Positions 9,448 to 18,668 are shown, counted from the stretch's first letter. The stretch: 64,000 bases of DNA from an uncultured Parabacteroides sp. (GCA_934718155.1 CAKUZF010000005.1:1-64000), one strand, 5' to 3'. The notes: generated from the letters alone by a model not told the origin. Program-made: numbers and translations.

Positions 9448-10185
9448 ATGTCTCCATTTATAGCGGAATTAATCGGAACAATGCTCCTGATCTTGATGGG
9501 AGCGGGCGTAGTGGCCAACGTGAGTTTGGCGAAGACAAAAGGCAACGGCGCAGGCTGGATGGCGATCACGACGGCGTGGGCCTTGGGCGTGTTTATCGGT
9601 GTCGTGGTGGCAGGCCCAGTCAGTGGAGCCCACCTCAATCCGGCGGTGACGGTGGGCTTGGCCCTCGCGGGCTCGTTTCCGGCGGGGCAGGTGCTGCCCT
9701 ACATCGTCGCACAGCTGCTGGGAGCCGCTATCGGCGCCGGCCTTGTGTGGGCGATGTATAAGGATCATTTCGACGCAACCGACGATGCGGCCACGAAGCT
9801 GGGCGTTTTCGCCACGGGCCCGGCCATCGCCAACCCCCTGTTGAACTTCCTGAGCGAGCTGATCGGCACCTTCGCCCTGATGTTTGTCGTGTTCTACATA
9901 ACGGATGGCAAGGTGGCCCTTGCCGGCAGCGAGATCCCCGTAGGCCTGGGCTCGGTGGGAGCCATCCCCGTCTCGTTCACGGTGTGGGTGATCGGCCTCT
10001 CGCTGGGCGGCACGACCGGCTATGCTATCAATCCCGCCCGCGACGTGGCTCCACGCCTGATGCACGCCCTCCTGCCGATCAAGGGCAAGGGCAGCAGCCG
10101 CTGGGATTACGCCTGGGTGCCCGTAGTGGGCCCGACGGCCGGAGCGGCGCTCGCGGCAGCGCTCTATCTCGCGCTGCAGGCGTGA
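9448..10185 (+). CDS. glpF: MIP family glycerol facilitator (aquaglyceroporin)
   Basis: The 245-residue inner-membrane channel has six hydrophobic helices and two NPA half-helix motifs: NPA at 64-66 and NPAR-D at 195-199. The Asp after the second NPAR is typical of glycerol facilitators rather than water-only aquaporins. It follows glpK on the same strand and should supply glycerol to that kinase. Substrate choice is inferred from motif and neighbour. Confidence 0.93.
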   Translation: MSPFIAELIGTMLLILMGAGVVANVSLAKTKGNGAGWMAITTAWALGVFIGVVVAGPVSGAHLNPAVTVGLALAGSFPAGQVLPYIVAQLLGAAIGAGLVWAMYKDHFDATDDAATKLGVFATGPAIANPLLNFLSELIGTFALMFVVFYITDGKVALAGSEIPVGLGSVGAIPVSFTVWVIGLSLGGTTGYAINPARDVAPRLMHALLPIKGKGSSRWDYAWVPVVGPTAGAALAAALYLALQA

Positions 10186-10286
10186 GACGGCTTTCGCCCC
10201 AAAGGGCGGCGCACGCAAAACGGCGGGACGGGGCGGCCTCGTAACAGGCTCTTCATCCCGCTGCAATCGTTTTGTAACATGTCTTT

Positions 10287-10324
10287 CGTTCATTCGCGGA
10301 GTAATTATAAAAAACGAATGAACG
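10287..10324. promoter_or_regulatory. Perfect inverted repeat directly before the phosphate transporter start
   Basis: The 10-bp arms CGTTCATTCG (10287-10296) and CGAATGAACG (10315-10324) are exact inverted copies, 18 bases apart, and the right arm ends one base before the ATG at 10326. It could be an operator or a leader hairpin that masks the start codon. No standard -7 box is obvious here. Confidence 0.5.
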
Positions 10325-10325
10325 T

Positions 10326-12593
10326 ATGGACATTGTATTCCTGGGGATCATCATCTTCCTCTTTCTGCTGGCGATATTCGACCTCTCCGTGGGAGTGAGC
10401 AACGACGCCGTGAACTTCCTCAACTCGGCCATCGGGGCCAAGGCCGCCTCCTTCCGCGTGATCATCACCATCGCGGCCATCGGCGTGTTCATGGGAGCCG
10501 TCATGAGCAACGGCATGATGGACATCGCCCGCCACGGCATATTCCGGCCCGAGTATTTCCATTTCTACGAGCTGATCTGCATCTTCATGGCGGTGATGAC
10601 CACCGACATCGTGCTGCTCGACGTGTTCAACTCGCTGGGCATGCCCACCTCTACCACCGTCTCGATGGTGTTCGAGCTGCTGGGAGCTAGCTTCGCCCTG
10701 GCCATCTGGAAGGTAGCGACCGACACCTCGGGGCTGACCTTCCTCGACCTGCTCAACACCGAGAAGGCCCTCTCGGTCATCCTCGGCATCTTCCTCTCAG
10801 TGGGCATCGCCTTCTTCTTCGGCGCGCTGGTGCAATACCTCACCCGCCTCTTCTTCACCTTCGACTATCGTCGCCGGCTGACCTGGAAGATCGGCCTCTT
10901 CGGCGGCGTGGCTACGACGGCCATCATCTACTTCCTGCTGATCAAGGGCGTGAAAGACCTGGCCTTCATGACACCCGAAAACAAGGCTTGGCTCGACGCC
11001 CACACCGTCGTGATCATGGGCGGCTGCCTGGTGGGCTTCACGCTTCTGATGCAGCTGCTCCACTGGTGTAAGGTGAACGTGTTCCGCGTCATCGTGCTGC
11101 TCGGCACCTTCTCGCTGGCGATGGCCTTCGCTGGCAACGACCTGGTGAACTTCATCGGCGTGCCCCTGGCCGGCTTCTCGGCCTATCAGGACTATGCGGC
11201 CAACGGTGCGGGCAACCCCAACGACTTTCTGATGGGCTCGCTCAATGCCCCCGCCCACACGCCGCTCGTCTTCCTTGTCGCCGCTGGAGTGGTGATGGTC
11301 TACTCGCTGGCCACCTCGAAAAAGGCCTACAACGTGGTGAAGACCTCGGTCGACCTGGCCCGTCAGGACGTGGGCGACGAGATGTTCGGCTCCTCGCGCG
11401 TGGCTCGCACGCTGGTGCGCCGCTTCACTGCCCTCTCCACGTGGATTGTGGCCGCTACGCCCGCCCCCGTCAGGGCCTGGATTGGAAGCCGCTTCAACAC
11501 CGACGAGAGCATTATGGAGCAGGGCGCGGCGTTCGACCTGGTGCGCGCCTCGATCAACCTCGTCTTGGCCGGCCTGCTGGTCGCTCTGGGCACCTCGCTG
11601 AAGTTGCCGCTTTCCACCACCTATGTCACCTTCATGGTGGCGATGGGCACCTCGCTGGCCGACAGGGCCTGGGGTCGCGAGACGGCTGTTTTTCGCATCA
11701 CCGGCGTGCTGAGCGTGATAGGCGGCTGGTTCATCACGGCGGGAGCGGCCTTCATCGCAGCCGCACTGGTGGTGACGGTCATGTACCTGGGCGGTCAGGT
11801 AGCCATCTTCGCAATAGCCGCTTTGTCGGTATTTCTCTTGATACGCAGCCATATACGCTATAACCAGCGGAAGCAGGAGGAGCAGAAAGACCAGCTGTTC
11901 TTCGCCATGCTCGAATGTACCGACAAGGCCGAGGCTTGGCGGATGCTGCGCCGACACATCAACCAGGAGCAATACCGCTTCATGGGCTATGCCCTGACGC
12001 TCTATCGGCAGGTGACCAACGGCTTCTTGCAGGAAGATCTTAAGGCCTTGCGCAAGGCCGAGCACTCGCTGGCCGACGAGAAGAGCGTGCTGAAAAACGT
12101 GCGCCGCAAGGAGATCCTCTGCCTGCGTCGCGTTGCGCCCGACGTGGCCATCGAGCACAACACCTGGATCCACCTCGGCCTCAACAGCTGCGTGAGCATC
12201 ATGTACAACCTGCGTCGCATCGCTGAGTTCTGCTGCGAGCATGTCGACAACAACTTCATGCCGCTGCCTGAGGCTTACGCCAGCGAGTTCCTGCCCATCC
12301 GCGACCGCATCCTCAGCTTCTTCGAGCGGGCGATGCTGATCTGGGAGGCGGGCTCCTACGAAGACACGATCGCCCTCAGAAGCGACTGCGAGGAGATGAA
12401 GAGCCTGCTCTCTATCAAGTGCCGCACGCTTTTCAACCAGTTGCAGGCCGAAGACCCCACGCAGCTGACGGTGCTCTACGTCTATCTGAACATGCTGCAA
12501 GAGTCGCAAGAGATGCTGAGCGCCTTGCGCCAGCTGCTCAGGGCCGGGCGTAAGATCCAGAAGGAGCAAGCTCCCATCGGGCACGACGCTTAA
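10326..12593 (+). CDS. pit: PiT-family inorganic phosphate transporter with a C-terminal PhoU-like domain
   Basis: The 755-residue protein has a PHO4/PiT membrane domain at residues 1-520. The two signature repeats are visible: GVSNDAVNFLNSAIG near the start, and GNDLVNFIGVPLAG around 265-280. The PTSTTVS and PLSTTYVT loops also match the family. These carriers import phosphate, usually as a metal complex, driven by protons. Residues about 520-750 are a cytosolic helical region resembling PhoU/DUF47, which in other organisms controls phosphate uptake. That tail is unusual in length for simple PitA proteins. It follows glpF by 140 bases; a bidirectional terminator lies after the stop. Confidence 0.9.
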   Translation: MDIVFLGIIIFLFLLAIFDLSVGVSNDAVNFLNSAIGAKAASFRVIITIAAIGVFMGAVMSNGMMDIARHGIFRPEYFHFYELICIFMAVMTTDIVLLDVFNSLGMPTSTTVSMVFELLGASFALAIWKVATDTSGLTFLDLLNTEKALSVILGIFLSVGIAFFFGALVQYLTRLFFTFDYRRRLTWKIGLFGGVATTAIIYFLLIKGVKDLAFMTPENKAWLDAHTVVIMGGCLVGFTLLMQLLHWCKVNVFRVIVLLGTFSLAMAFAGNDLVNFIGVPLAGFSAYQDYAANGAGNPNDFLMGSLNAPAHTPLVFLVAAGVVMVYSLATSKKAYNVVKTSVDLARQDVGDEMFGSSRVARTLVRRFTALSTWIVAATPAPVRAWIGSRFNTDESIMEQGAAFDLVRASINLVLAGLLVALGTSLKLPLSTTYVTFMVAMGTSLADRAWGRETAVFRITGVLSVIGGWFITAGAAFIAAALVVTVMYLGGQVAIFAIAALSVFLLIRSHIRYNQRKQEEQKDQLFFAMLECTDKAEAWRMLRRHINQEQYRFMGYALTLYRQVTNGFLQEDLKALRKAEHSLADEKSVLKNVRRKEILCLRRVAPDVAIEHNTWIHLGLNSCVSIMYNLRRIAEFCCEHVDNNFMPLPEAYASEFLPIRDRILSFFERAMLIWEAGSYEDTIALRSDCEEMKSLLSIKCRTLFNQLQAEDPTQLTVLYVYLNMLQESQEMLSALRQLLRAGRKIQKEQAPIGHDA

Positions 12594-12680
12594 CGCTTGA
12601 CCCGCCCCGTCCTGGCCTTCGGGCTGGGGCGGGAAAGGCGAACGCAAGAAAAAGGGCTGTGGTAAGGCCTTAAAAAAAAG

Positions 12681-12730
12681 AAACCGCCTGGAGGCGATGG
12701 GACACTGCCATCGGCCAGGCGGTTTTCTTT
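12681..12730. terminator. Bidirectional intrinsic terminator between pit and cutC
   Basis: An 11-bp outer stem (12681-12691 with 12715-12725) continues into an inner 6-bp stem (12695-12700 with 12708-12713). An A run precedes it and a T run follows it, so it can end transcripts arriving from both the phosphate transporter (+) and cutC (-). Confidence 0.85.
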
Positions 12731-12784
12731 TTCTCCTCCATCTCCGTCTTTGCGAGCGGATGGGCAGGAGGGGCGGTCGCACAA

Positions 12785-13519
12785 TCAGAAGACGAATTGC
12801 TTCACCTTCTCGCGGTCGGTCTGCACCGTCTCAAACTCCGAGGTGACGGCGCTGCTGCCCATCGGCACCTCCTCCTTGCGGTAACGCATCTGGCTGTGCA
12901 CCACGCTGCGCGCCGAGGTGTGGAACTCCCGGGCTCCCGTCTCGGCCTCGATGCGGGCGATGTTGCCCTCGCGCACGCCGCAGCCCGGCATGATGATGAT
13001 GCGCTGCCCTGCGCGCTCTACCAGCTGTTTGAGCAGGGGAATGCCCTTCTCGGCGGTACTCTGCTGGCCGGAGGTCAGGATGCGGTCGCAGCCCAGCTCG
13101 ATCAGCTGCTCCAAGGCGGCGAAGGGGTCGCGGCAGACGTCGAACGCCCTGTGGCAGGTGACCGACAGCGGCTTGGCCGCCTCGATGAGCCGTCGCATCA
13201 AGGGCACGTCGATGTCGCCCTCGCTGGTCAGGCAGCCGAACACCACGCCGTGTACGCCCAGCTGCTTGCAGAGTTCGATGTCGAGCAGCATCGCCTCCAC
13301 CTCGGCCTCGGTGTAGAGGAAGTCGCCTCCCCTAGGGCGGATAATCACGTTGATGTCGATCGTCGAGGTCAAGGCCTGAGCCGTCTTGATCTCGCCATAG
13401 CTGGGGGTCGTGCCCCCTTCGGGGATGCCGGCGCACAGTTCCACGCGGCTGGCCCCGCCCATCTCGGCCTCTACGCAGCTTTGTGCGGAGTTGGCGCAAA
13501 TCTCGATAATACGTTTCAT
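12785..13519 (-). CDS. cutC: CutC family protein
   Basis: The 244-residue protein starts MKRIIEICANS and carries the CutC-type TIM-barrel pattern, including GGASRVELCA, IRPRGGDFLYT and an HRAFD motif. CutC was named for copper homeostasis in Escherichia coli; its biochemical role remains unsettled. I chose the ATG at 13519 because the conserved N-terminus starts there and the -7 box lies at 13557-13564; the longer frame would extend upstream of that promoter. Confidence 0.93.
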   Translation of the reverse strand: MKRIIEICANSAQSCVEAEMGGASRVELCAGIPEGGTTPSYGEIKTAQALTSTIDINVIIRPRGGDFLYTEAEVEAMLLDIELCKQLGVHGVVFGCLTSEGDIDVPLMRRLIEAAKPLSVTCHRAFDVCRDPFAALEQLIELGCDRILTSGQQSTAEKGIPLLKQLVERAGQRIIIMPGCGVREGNIARIEAETGAREFHTSARSVVHSQMRYRKEEVPMGSSAVTSEFETVQTDREKVKQFVF

Positions 13520-13556
13520 AGGCGAATCGTTATGTCTGTAATGGTGAATAATGAGG

Positions 13557-13564
13557 CAAAGATA
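13557..13564 (-). promoter_or_regulatory. Bacteroidetes -7 box for cutC
   Basis: TATCTTTG on the minus strand, an exact TAnnTTTG match, 38 bases upstream of the cutC start. Confidence 0.65.
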
Positions 13565-13647
13565 GCGCAAGAAGCGCGTTCAGCCGCCTTTCTCGGGCGA
13601 AAAAAGCGGCCCGCCGGGGGCTTTGCGTCACGCCGACGGCCGTAGTA

Positions 13648-14127
13648 TCAGCAAAGCTCGGCGAGCGTGGCTGATGCCTCACGCACCAGGTCGGCGGGAG
13701 CGAGCCTCGCTTGCAAGCCTCGTTGTCCCGCACTGATGTAGATGGCATCGAAATCCATGGCAGAGGCATGCAGATAGGTGGGGAAATGCTTCTTCATGCC
13801 GATGGGCGAGCAGCCGCCCCTTATATAGCCGGTCAGGGGGAGCAGCTCCTTCATGGGGATCAGCTCACACTTCTTATTGCCCGACACCTTGGCCGCCTTT
13901 TTCAGGTCGACCTCCTCGCCGCCGGGGATGACGCACACGAAGTAGCCACTCTTCTCGCCATGCAGCACAAGCGTCTTAAACACCTGGGCGATGTCTTCGC
14001 CTAACTGTTCCGCCACATGCGTGGCACTCAGGTCGCTCTCGTCTACCTCGTAGGGCACTAACGTGTAGGCCACCTTTGCCTTATCAAGCAGGCGGGCCAC
14101 ATTGGTCTTGTTGATTTTCTCTTTCAT
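13648..14127 (-). CDS. ybaK: YbaK/EbsC family Cys-tRNA(Pro) deacylase
   Basis: The 159-residue protein belongs to the INS/YbaK editing family, which hydrolyses cysteine wrongly attached to tRNA-Pro in the cytosol. The conserved Lys in FKTLVL, the GGEEVDLKKAAK stretch and the GYIRGGCSPIGMKK motif are all present. It starts 4 bases after the stop of tex and is therefore in the same operon. Confidence 0.93.
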   Translation of the reverse strand: MKEKINKTNVARLLDKAKVAYTLVPYEVDESDLSATHVAEQLGEDIAQVFKTLVLHGEKSGYFVCVIPGGEEVDLKKAAKVSGNKKCELIPMKELLPLTGYIRGGCSPIGMKKHFPTYLHASAMDFDAIYISAGQRGLQARLAPADLVREASATLAELC

Positions 14128-14131
14128 CTTG

Positions 14132-16228
14132 TTATACTCCTTTCATCGACAGTTGAATACGTTTGCGTGTTAAATCGACATGCAGCACCCTGACCTCCAC
14201 GTGCTGATGCAGGGCCACCACCTCGGAGGGGTCGCTCACATACTGGTCGGCCAGCTCGGAGATGTGCACCAAGCCATTCTCCTTGATGCCCACATCCACG
14301 AAGCAGCCGAAATCGGTGATGTTGGTCACGATGCCTGGCAGCACCTGCCCCTCGTGCAGATCTTCGATGCGCTTCACGTTGGGGTCGAAGGCAAACACCT
14401 GGATGGTCTGTCGGGGGTCGCGCCCCGGTTTGTCAAGCTCCTCCATGATGTCGTTGAGGGTTGGCATGCCCACCTCGTCGGTCAGATAGCGCTTCAGGTC
14501 TAACTTCCGTTTCAGCTCCTTTTGGGCGATCAGTTCCTCGACGGTGCAGCCTAAGTCGTTTGCCATGCGCTCAACGATGGCATAGCTCTCGGGGTGTACG
14601 GCCGAGTTGTCGAGCGGATGCTCCCCGTCGGGAATGCGCAGGAATCCGGCGCTCTGCTCGAACGCCTTCGCTCCCATGCGCGGCACTTGCATCAGGGCCT
14701 TGCGCGAGGTGAACGGACCATGCTCGGTGCGGTAGGTCACGATGTTTTGCGCCAGGGTGGGGCCTAAGCCCGAGACGTAGGTCAGCAAATGCTTGCTGGC
14801 CGTATTCACGTTTACGCCTACGAGGTTCACGCAAAGCTCCACCGTTTGGTCCAGGCTCTTCTTCAAGGCCGTTTGGTCTACGTCGTGTTGGTATTGCCCC
14901 ACGCCGATGCTCTTGGGGTCGATCTTCACCAGCTCGGCCAAGGGGTCCATCAGGCGGCGGCCGATGCTCACCGCGCCACGCACCGTGACGTCGTAGTCGG
15001 GAAACTCCTCGCGGGCAATCTTCGAGGCGGAATAGATGGAGGCGCCGTTTTCGCTCACCACAAACACTTGCACTTTGCGGTCGAAGCGGATGGAGGAGAT
15101 GAACTGCTCCGTCTCTCGGCTTGCCGTGCCGTTGCCAATTGCGATGGCCTGTATGTCATAGGTCTCCACCAGATGCGCCACCTTGGCTGAAGCCCTGCCT
15201 TTTTGGTTCTGGGGTGGGTGAGGGAAGATGGCCTCGTTGTGGAGCAGGTTGCCCTGCGCATCGAGGCAGACCACCTTGCAGCCCGTGCGGAAGCCCGGGT
15301 CGATGCCCAGCACGCGCTTCTGCCCTAAAGGGGCAGCCAGCAGCAGTTGGCGCAGGTTGGCCGAGAAGACGCGAATCGCCTCGGCGTCGGCTTTCGCCTT
15401 GCTTTGGTTGGCAAATTCCGTCTCGATGGCCGGCTTCAGCAGTCGCTTGAAGGCATCGTCGATGGCGGTTGCCACCTGCTTGGCGTCGTCGCCCTTCCCT
15501 TTCACGAAGCGTCGGCAGAGGCGGCCGAGGCAGCCCTCGCTATCGGGCGCGATGCTCACGCGCAGGATGCCTTCCGACTCCCCACGGCGCAAAGCCAGCA
15601 GGCGGTGGGAGGAGCAACGGCTGAGGGGCTCGTGGAAGGCAAAGTAGTCTTTGTATTTCACGCCCTCTTCCTCTTTTCCCTTTATTACCTTAGCGGTCAG
15701 TACCGCTGTCAGTTGGAACGACTTGCGCACGATTTGGCGTGCCTGCTCGTGCTCGTTGATCCATTCGGCAATGATGTCGCGGGCGCCCTGCAGCGCCTCG
15801 GCGTCGGCTGTGGTCGGCAGGGGGGCGCCTGTTTGCAGCATCAGCCGCTTCGCCAGGGGCTCAAAGCCTTTGCGGCGGGCAATCTCAGCGCGGGTCACAC
15901 GCTTGGGTCGGTAGGGCAGGTAGAGGTCTTCCACCTCGGTGGGGTCCCACGAGTCGGCGATGCGCTGCCGCAGCTCGGCGGTCAGCTTGCCCTGTTCCTC
16001 GATGGCCTTTAGGATGCTCTGTTTGCGTTTGTCCAGCTCGGTGAGCTTCTCCCACAGGTTGCTGATGGCTCCGATTTGCAGTTCGTCTAATCCGCCCGTC
16101 CGCTCTTTGCGGTAGCGGCTGATGAAGGGGATAGTAGCTCCCTCGTTGAGGAGCAGAATGGTTTGTTCCACCTGTCGGACGCTGATGCCTGTAAGCTGAG
16201 CGATCAAGGTGTGTATCGTCTTGTTCAT
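14132..16228 (-). CDS. tex: Tex-like S1 RNA-binding protein
   Basis: This 698-residue cytosolic protein has the Tex architecture: an N-terminal helical region, a YqgF-like RNase H fold near residues 310-440 (LGIDPGFRTGCK and AIGNGTASRETE segments), helix-hairpin-helix motifs around 480-560 (GLGPTLAQNIVTYR), and a C-terminal S1 domain (LPGIVTNITDFGCFVDVG). Tex binds RNA and affects transcription; the exact role here is unknown. Start is the ATG at 16228 (MNKTIHTLIAQ); the longer frame would begin within 27 bases of the -7 box. Confidence 0.95.
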   Translation of the reverse strand: MNKTIHTLIAQLTGISVRQVEQTILLLNEGATIPFISRYRKERTGGLDELQIGAISNLWEKLTELDKRKQSILKAIEEQGKLTAELRQRIADSWDPTEVEDLYLPYRPKRVTRAEIARRKGFEPLAKRLMLQTGAPLPTTADAEALQGARDIIAEWINEHEQARQIVRKSFQLTAVLTAKVIKGKEEEGVKYKDYFAFHEPLSRCSSHRLLALRRGESEGILRVSIAPDSEGCLGRLCRRFVKGKGDDAKQVATAIDDAFKRLLKPAIETEFANQSKAKADAEAIRVFSANLRQLLLAAPLGQKRVLGIDPGFRTGCKVVCLDAQGNLLHNEAIFPHPPQNQKGRASAKVAHLVETYDIQAIAIGNGTASRETEQFISSIRFDRKVQVFVVSENGASIYSASKIAREEFPDYDVTVRGAVSIGRRLMDPLAELVKIDPKSIGVGQYQHDVDQTALKKSLDQTVELCVNLVGVNVNTASKHLLTYVSGLGPTLAQNIVTYRTEHGPFTSRKALMQVPRMGAKAFEQSAGFLRIPDGEHPLDNSAVHPESYAIVERMANDLGCTVEELIAQKELKRKLDLKRYLTDEVGMPTLNDIMEELDKPGRDPRQTIQVFAFDPNVKRIEDLHEGQVLPGIVTNITDFGCFVDVGIKENGLVHISELADQYVSDPSEVVALHQHVEVRVLHVDLTRKRIQLSMKGV

Positions 16229-16252
16229 CTGAATCTGTCGTTTTTTGGCGAG

Positions 16253-16260
16253 CAAAGATA
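16253..16260 (-). promoter_or_regulatory. Bacteroidetes -7 box for tex-ybaK
   Basis: TATCTTTG on the minus strand, exact TAnnTTTG match, 25 bases upstream of the tex ATG. Confidence 0.65.
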
Positions 16261-16317
16261 TAACAAAAAATGATATAAGGCTCCGGATCGCAGGAATTAC
16301 CGCTCAGACGGCTTGGC

Positions 16318-17688
16318 TCAGAGCGTGATGACCTGGTCGGCCAGGAGGGCCAGCTCGTCGGGATCGTGGGAGACGAGCCAGATGATCGCCCGACGGCTCT
16401 TTTGTCGCTGGATGCAGCGGATAAGCTGTTGCTTGAGGGCTTCGTCGGCCCCCTTGAAGGGCTCGTCGAGCATCAGGTAGGGAGCGGGGAAGGCCAGGGC
16501 TCGCGCCAAGGCGACACGCTGTTGCTGGCCATAGCTCAGGGTGTTGGGGCGTTGCCGCTGCTGCGCATCGGTCAGCTGGAGGGCGGTCAATGCCTCTCGG
16601 GCCATGGCCTCCGCCTCGTGGAGCGGGTAGCAGGCGGCCAAGGGGAGCGCGACATTCTGTAGTGCGCTGAGCTGAGGCAGCAGCTCGGGGTATTCGAAGA
16701 GGCGAGCGACGGGGCTTGGCTGGGGCGTGATGGAGCCTTCGGTCGGGCGCAAGGTGCCGCTGAGCAGATGGAGGAGCGTGGTCTTCCCTCGTCCGGAGGG
16801 GGCGCTGAAACCGTAGCATCTCCCCGCTTCGAAAAGATGGCTAAACCCATGGATGGCATAGCGATAGCCAAGCTGATCTACCCTGACGGAGCGCTGCCGA
16901 TCGGCCGATTCGTCGCTGGGCGCATGAGCCTCGCCCGGCTTGGCGAAACGGATGGCGGGCTGCCATTGAGCCAAGCGGTGCAGGGCTTGATCGGTCGTGT
17001 GGCTGATGAGGATGGCCACCACGGTCCATGCCAAGAGGCTGGGCACGTCGAGGAAGTTTTGAGCCACCTTCATGGCACTGCCGATGCCCGCAGCGCATTG
17101 CGCCAAGGCTTCGCCCATGATGATGGCTCGCCAGCCGAAGCCGGCCGCCGAGGTTAATCCGCTGAAAAGAAAGGGGTGGAGCTGCGGATAGTAGATCTGC
17201 GTCAGTCGGTTGTAGCGAGAGAGCTGGAACTGCTTGGCCATCAGGCTGAGCGAAGGGCGCAGGGCTTTCAGCCCGTTGGTGAGGTTCTCGGTCAGCAACG
17301 GAAAGCAGGTGAGGAAAGCGATGAGCAGCGGCAGTTGCTCGGGGTCGAGAAAGATCAGGGCCAAGAGGATGAACGAGATGACGGGCACGGAGCGCAGCAG
17401 CGTCAGCCAGGGGCGGAAGAGCTGTTCGAGCAGGCTGTGGCGGGCGAGCAGCCACGCGGTCAGCGCGGCGCAGACGGCGGAGCCAGCCAGCCCCAAGAGT
17501 CCCCTGCCTAAGGTGCACCCAACCGACTGATAGAACTCGGCGGAGCCAAGCAGCTCGACCAAGGCCATTAACAGCCGAGGCACGGTGGGGACCAACTCGG
17601 GTTGACGCATCGCCACGGCCAAGAGTTGCCAGCCGAGGAGCAAGAGCAGCAGAGAGCAAGCGGTGAGGAGCTTCGGCGGAATCTTCAT
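16318..17688 (-). CDS. ABC transporter with permease and ATPase fused in one chain (SsuC-SsuB-like)
   Basis: The 456-residue protein combines two normally separate subunits. Residues 1-250 form a BPD-type permease of the nitrate/sulfonate/taurine/pyrimidine-precursor class, with about six hydrophobic segments and the coupling loop around AKQFQLSRYNRLTQIYYP. After a linker, residues 270-456 form an ATPase: Walker A APSGRGKTT, signature LSYGQQQR (LSGGQ variant), Walker B YLMLDEPF, and the switch His in VSHD. The ATP domain is short, about 190 residues. ATG at 17688 overlaps the stop of the binding-protein gene (ATGA), implying coupled translation. The substrate is not predictable from sequence. 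Confidence 0.85.
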   Translation of the reverse strand: MKIPPKLLTACSLLLLLLGWQLLAVAMRQPELVPTVPRLLMALVELLGSAEFYQSVGCTLGRGLLGLAGSAVCAALTAWLLARHSLLEQLFRPWLTLLRSVPVISFILLALIFLDPEQLPLLIAFLTCFPLLTENLTNGLKALRPSLSLMAKQFQLSRYNRLTQIYYPQLHPFLFSGLTSAAGFGWRAIIMGEALAQCAAGIGSAMKVAQNFLDVPSLLAWTVVAILISHTTDQALHRLAQWQPAIRFAKPGEAHAPSDESADRQRSVRVDQLGYRYAIHGFSHLFEAGRCYGFSAPSGRGKTTLLHLLSGTLRPTEGSITPQPSPVARLFEYPELLPQLSALQNVALPLAACYPLHEAEAMAREALTALQLTDAQQRQRPNTLSYGQQQRVALARALAFPAPYLMLDEPFKGADEALKQQLIRCIQRQKSRRAIIWLVSHDPDELALLADQVITL

Positions 17689-18668
17689 GGGGCAGGAGCG
17701 AGGAAATGGGCATCGGGCAGGCGGCCACCCAAGGCTCGAGGTTCGTAGGCGATGATTAAGCGAAGAAAGGCCTCGACGGCCGAGGCGGACGCTTGCGCGT
17801 CGCGAAACTGAATGCGGCAACGGGCGATGCTTTCTGCGTCTAAGGCTCCGGGTGCGAACACCTTGTGTTGTTCGAGCCAGTGGATGGCCGAATCGGGCTG
17901 GGCATTGGTCAGCGCGCAGCTATGCCGCAGGGCCTCGGTCAGCTGCGCCACATGGGGCATAGCCTTCGCGGTGCAGACAATGGCGGTTTGCGCAAAGCCC
18001 ACCTCGTCGGCGGAGGAGGTGGGGCGATTCAGGTCGGCCACGATGCGCAGGGTACTGTCTTTGCGGAGCACCATGCTTAGGAAAGGCTCGCCCAAGACGG
18101 CCCGATCGACCCTCTTGGCCAACAGGCCTTGCGCCACCTCGTGCGCCGTCCGGAGGTTGTAGTTCAACGGATAGGCCTGCCGCGTCTGGACGAGGTAGTG
18201 GCGGGCTAAGAGGTCGGGCGTGGTGCCGCTGCCAAAGAGGTGCAGCGGGGTATTGCGGGTGGCTGTCGGTCGCTCCACCATGTAGAGAGTCCCCCAAATG
18301 GGGCACCCGATCATCTGCAACGCAACCCCTTTGTTGTAGAGATTGGCAGCGCTGATGAGGGGGAGCATCGCCACGTCGGCCTCCCCTTTGATCAAGGCGG
18401 CTTGCAGCAGCTCGGGCGAGTCGAGCACCTTCATCGCAAGCGGGTGTTCGCCCACCAGGGGCGGATTCTCCAGCCAGCTGGCTACGGCCACGACCGAAGG
18501 GCCTCGCAGCACGGCCACCCGCAAAGCCTCCCGATGGAAGGCTTCGCCCGTCGAGGAGGCCGAGGAGCGAGGCATGAACGAATGCCGAAAGGCGATTGCC
18601 GCCCCGATTAGGAGCAGCAGCCCAAACCCGATGAGTCCCGTCTGTAAGGTGAAAAATCGCATCCTCAT
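17685..18668 (-). CDS. Periplasmic substrate-binding protein of an SsuA/NMT1-like ABC transporter
   Basis: The 327-residue protein has one N-terminal hydrophobic segment (about residues 9-27) acting as signal or anchor. A type II periplasmic binding fold of the NMT1/SsuA class follows: LRVAVLRGPSVVAVASW, then the GEADVAMLPLISAANLYNKG segment and the DRAVLGEPF hinge region. It should capture a small organic ligand for the fused permease-ATPase encoded next. ATG at 18668 directly follows the TAA of the oxidoreductase gene; ATG at 18662 is possible. Resemblance to SsuA does not prove a sulfonate ligand. Confidence 0.78.
   Translation of the reverse strand: MRMRFFTLQTGLIGFGLLLLIGAAIAFRHSFMPRSSASSTGEAFHREALRVAVLRGPSVVAVASWLENPPLVGEHPLAMKVLDSPELLQAALIKGEADVAMLPLISAANLYNKGVALQMIGCPIWGTLYMVERPTATRNTPLHLFGSGTTPDLLARHYLVQTRQAYPLNYNLRTAHEVAQGLLAKRVDRAVLGEPFLSMVLRKDSTLRIVADLNRPTSSADEVGFAQTAIVCTAKAMPHVAQLTEALRHSCALTNAQPDSAIHWLEQHKVFAPGALDAESIARCRIQFRDAQASASAVEAFLRLIIAYEPRALGGRLPDAHFLAPAP

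Noticed and set aside
10797..12782. Minus-strand open frame opposite the phosphate transporter
   Set aside because: Antisense of a recognised membrane protein; composition typical of shadow frames.
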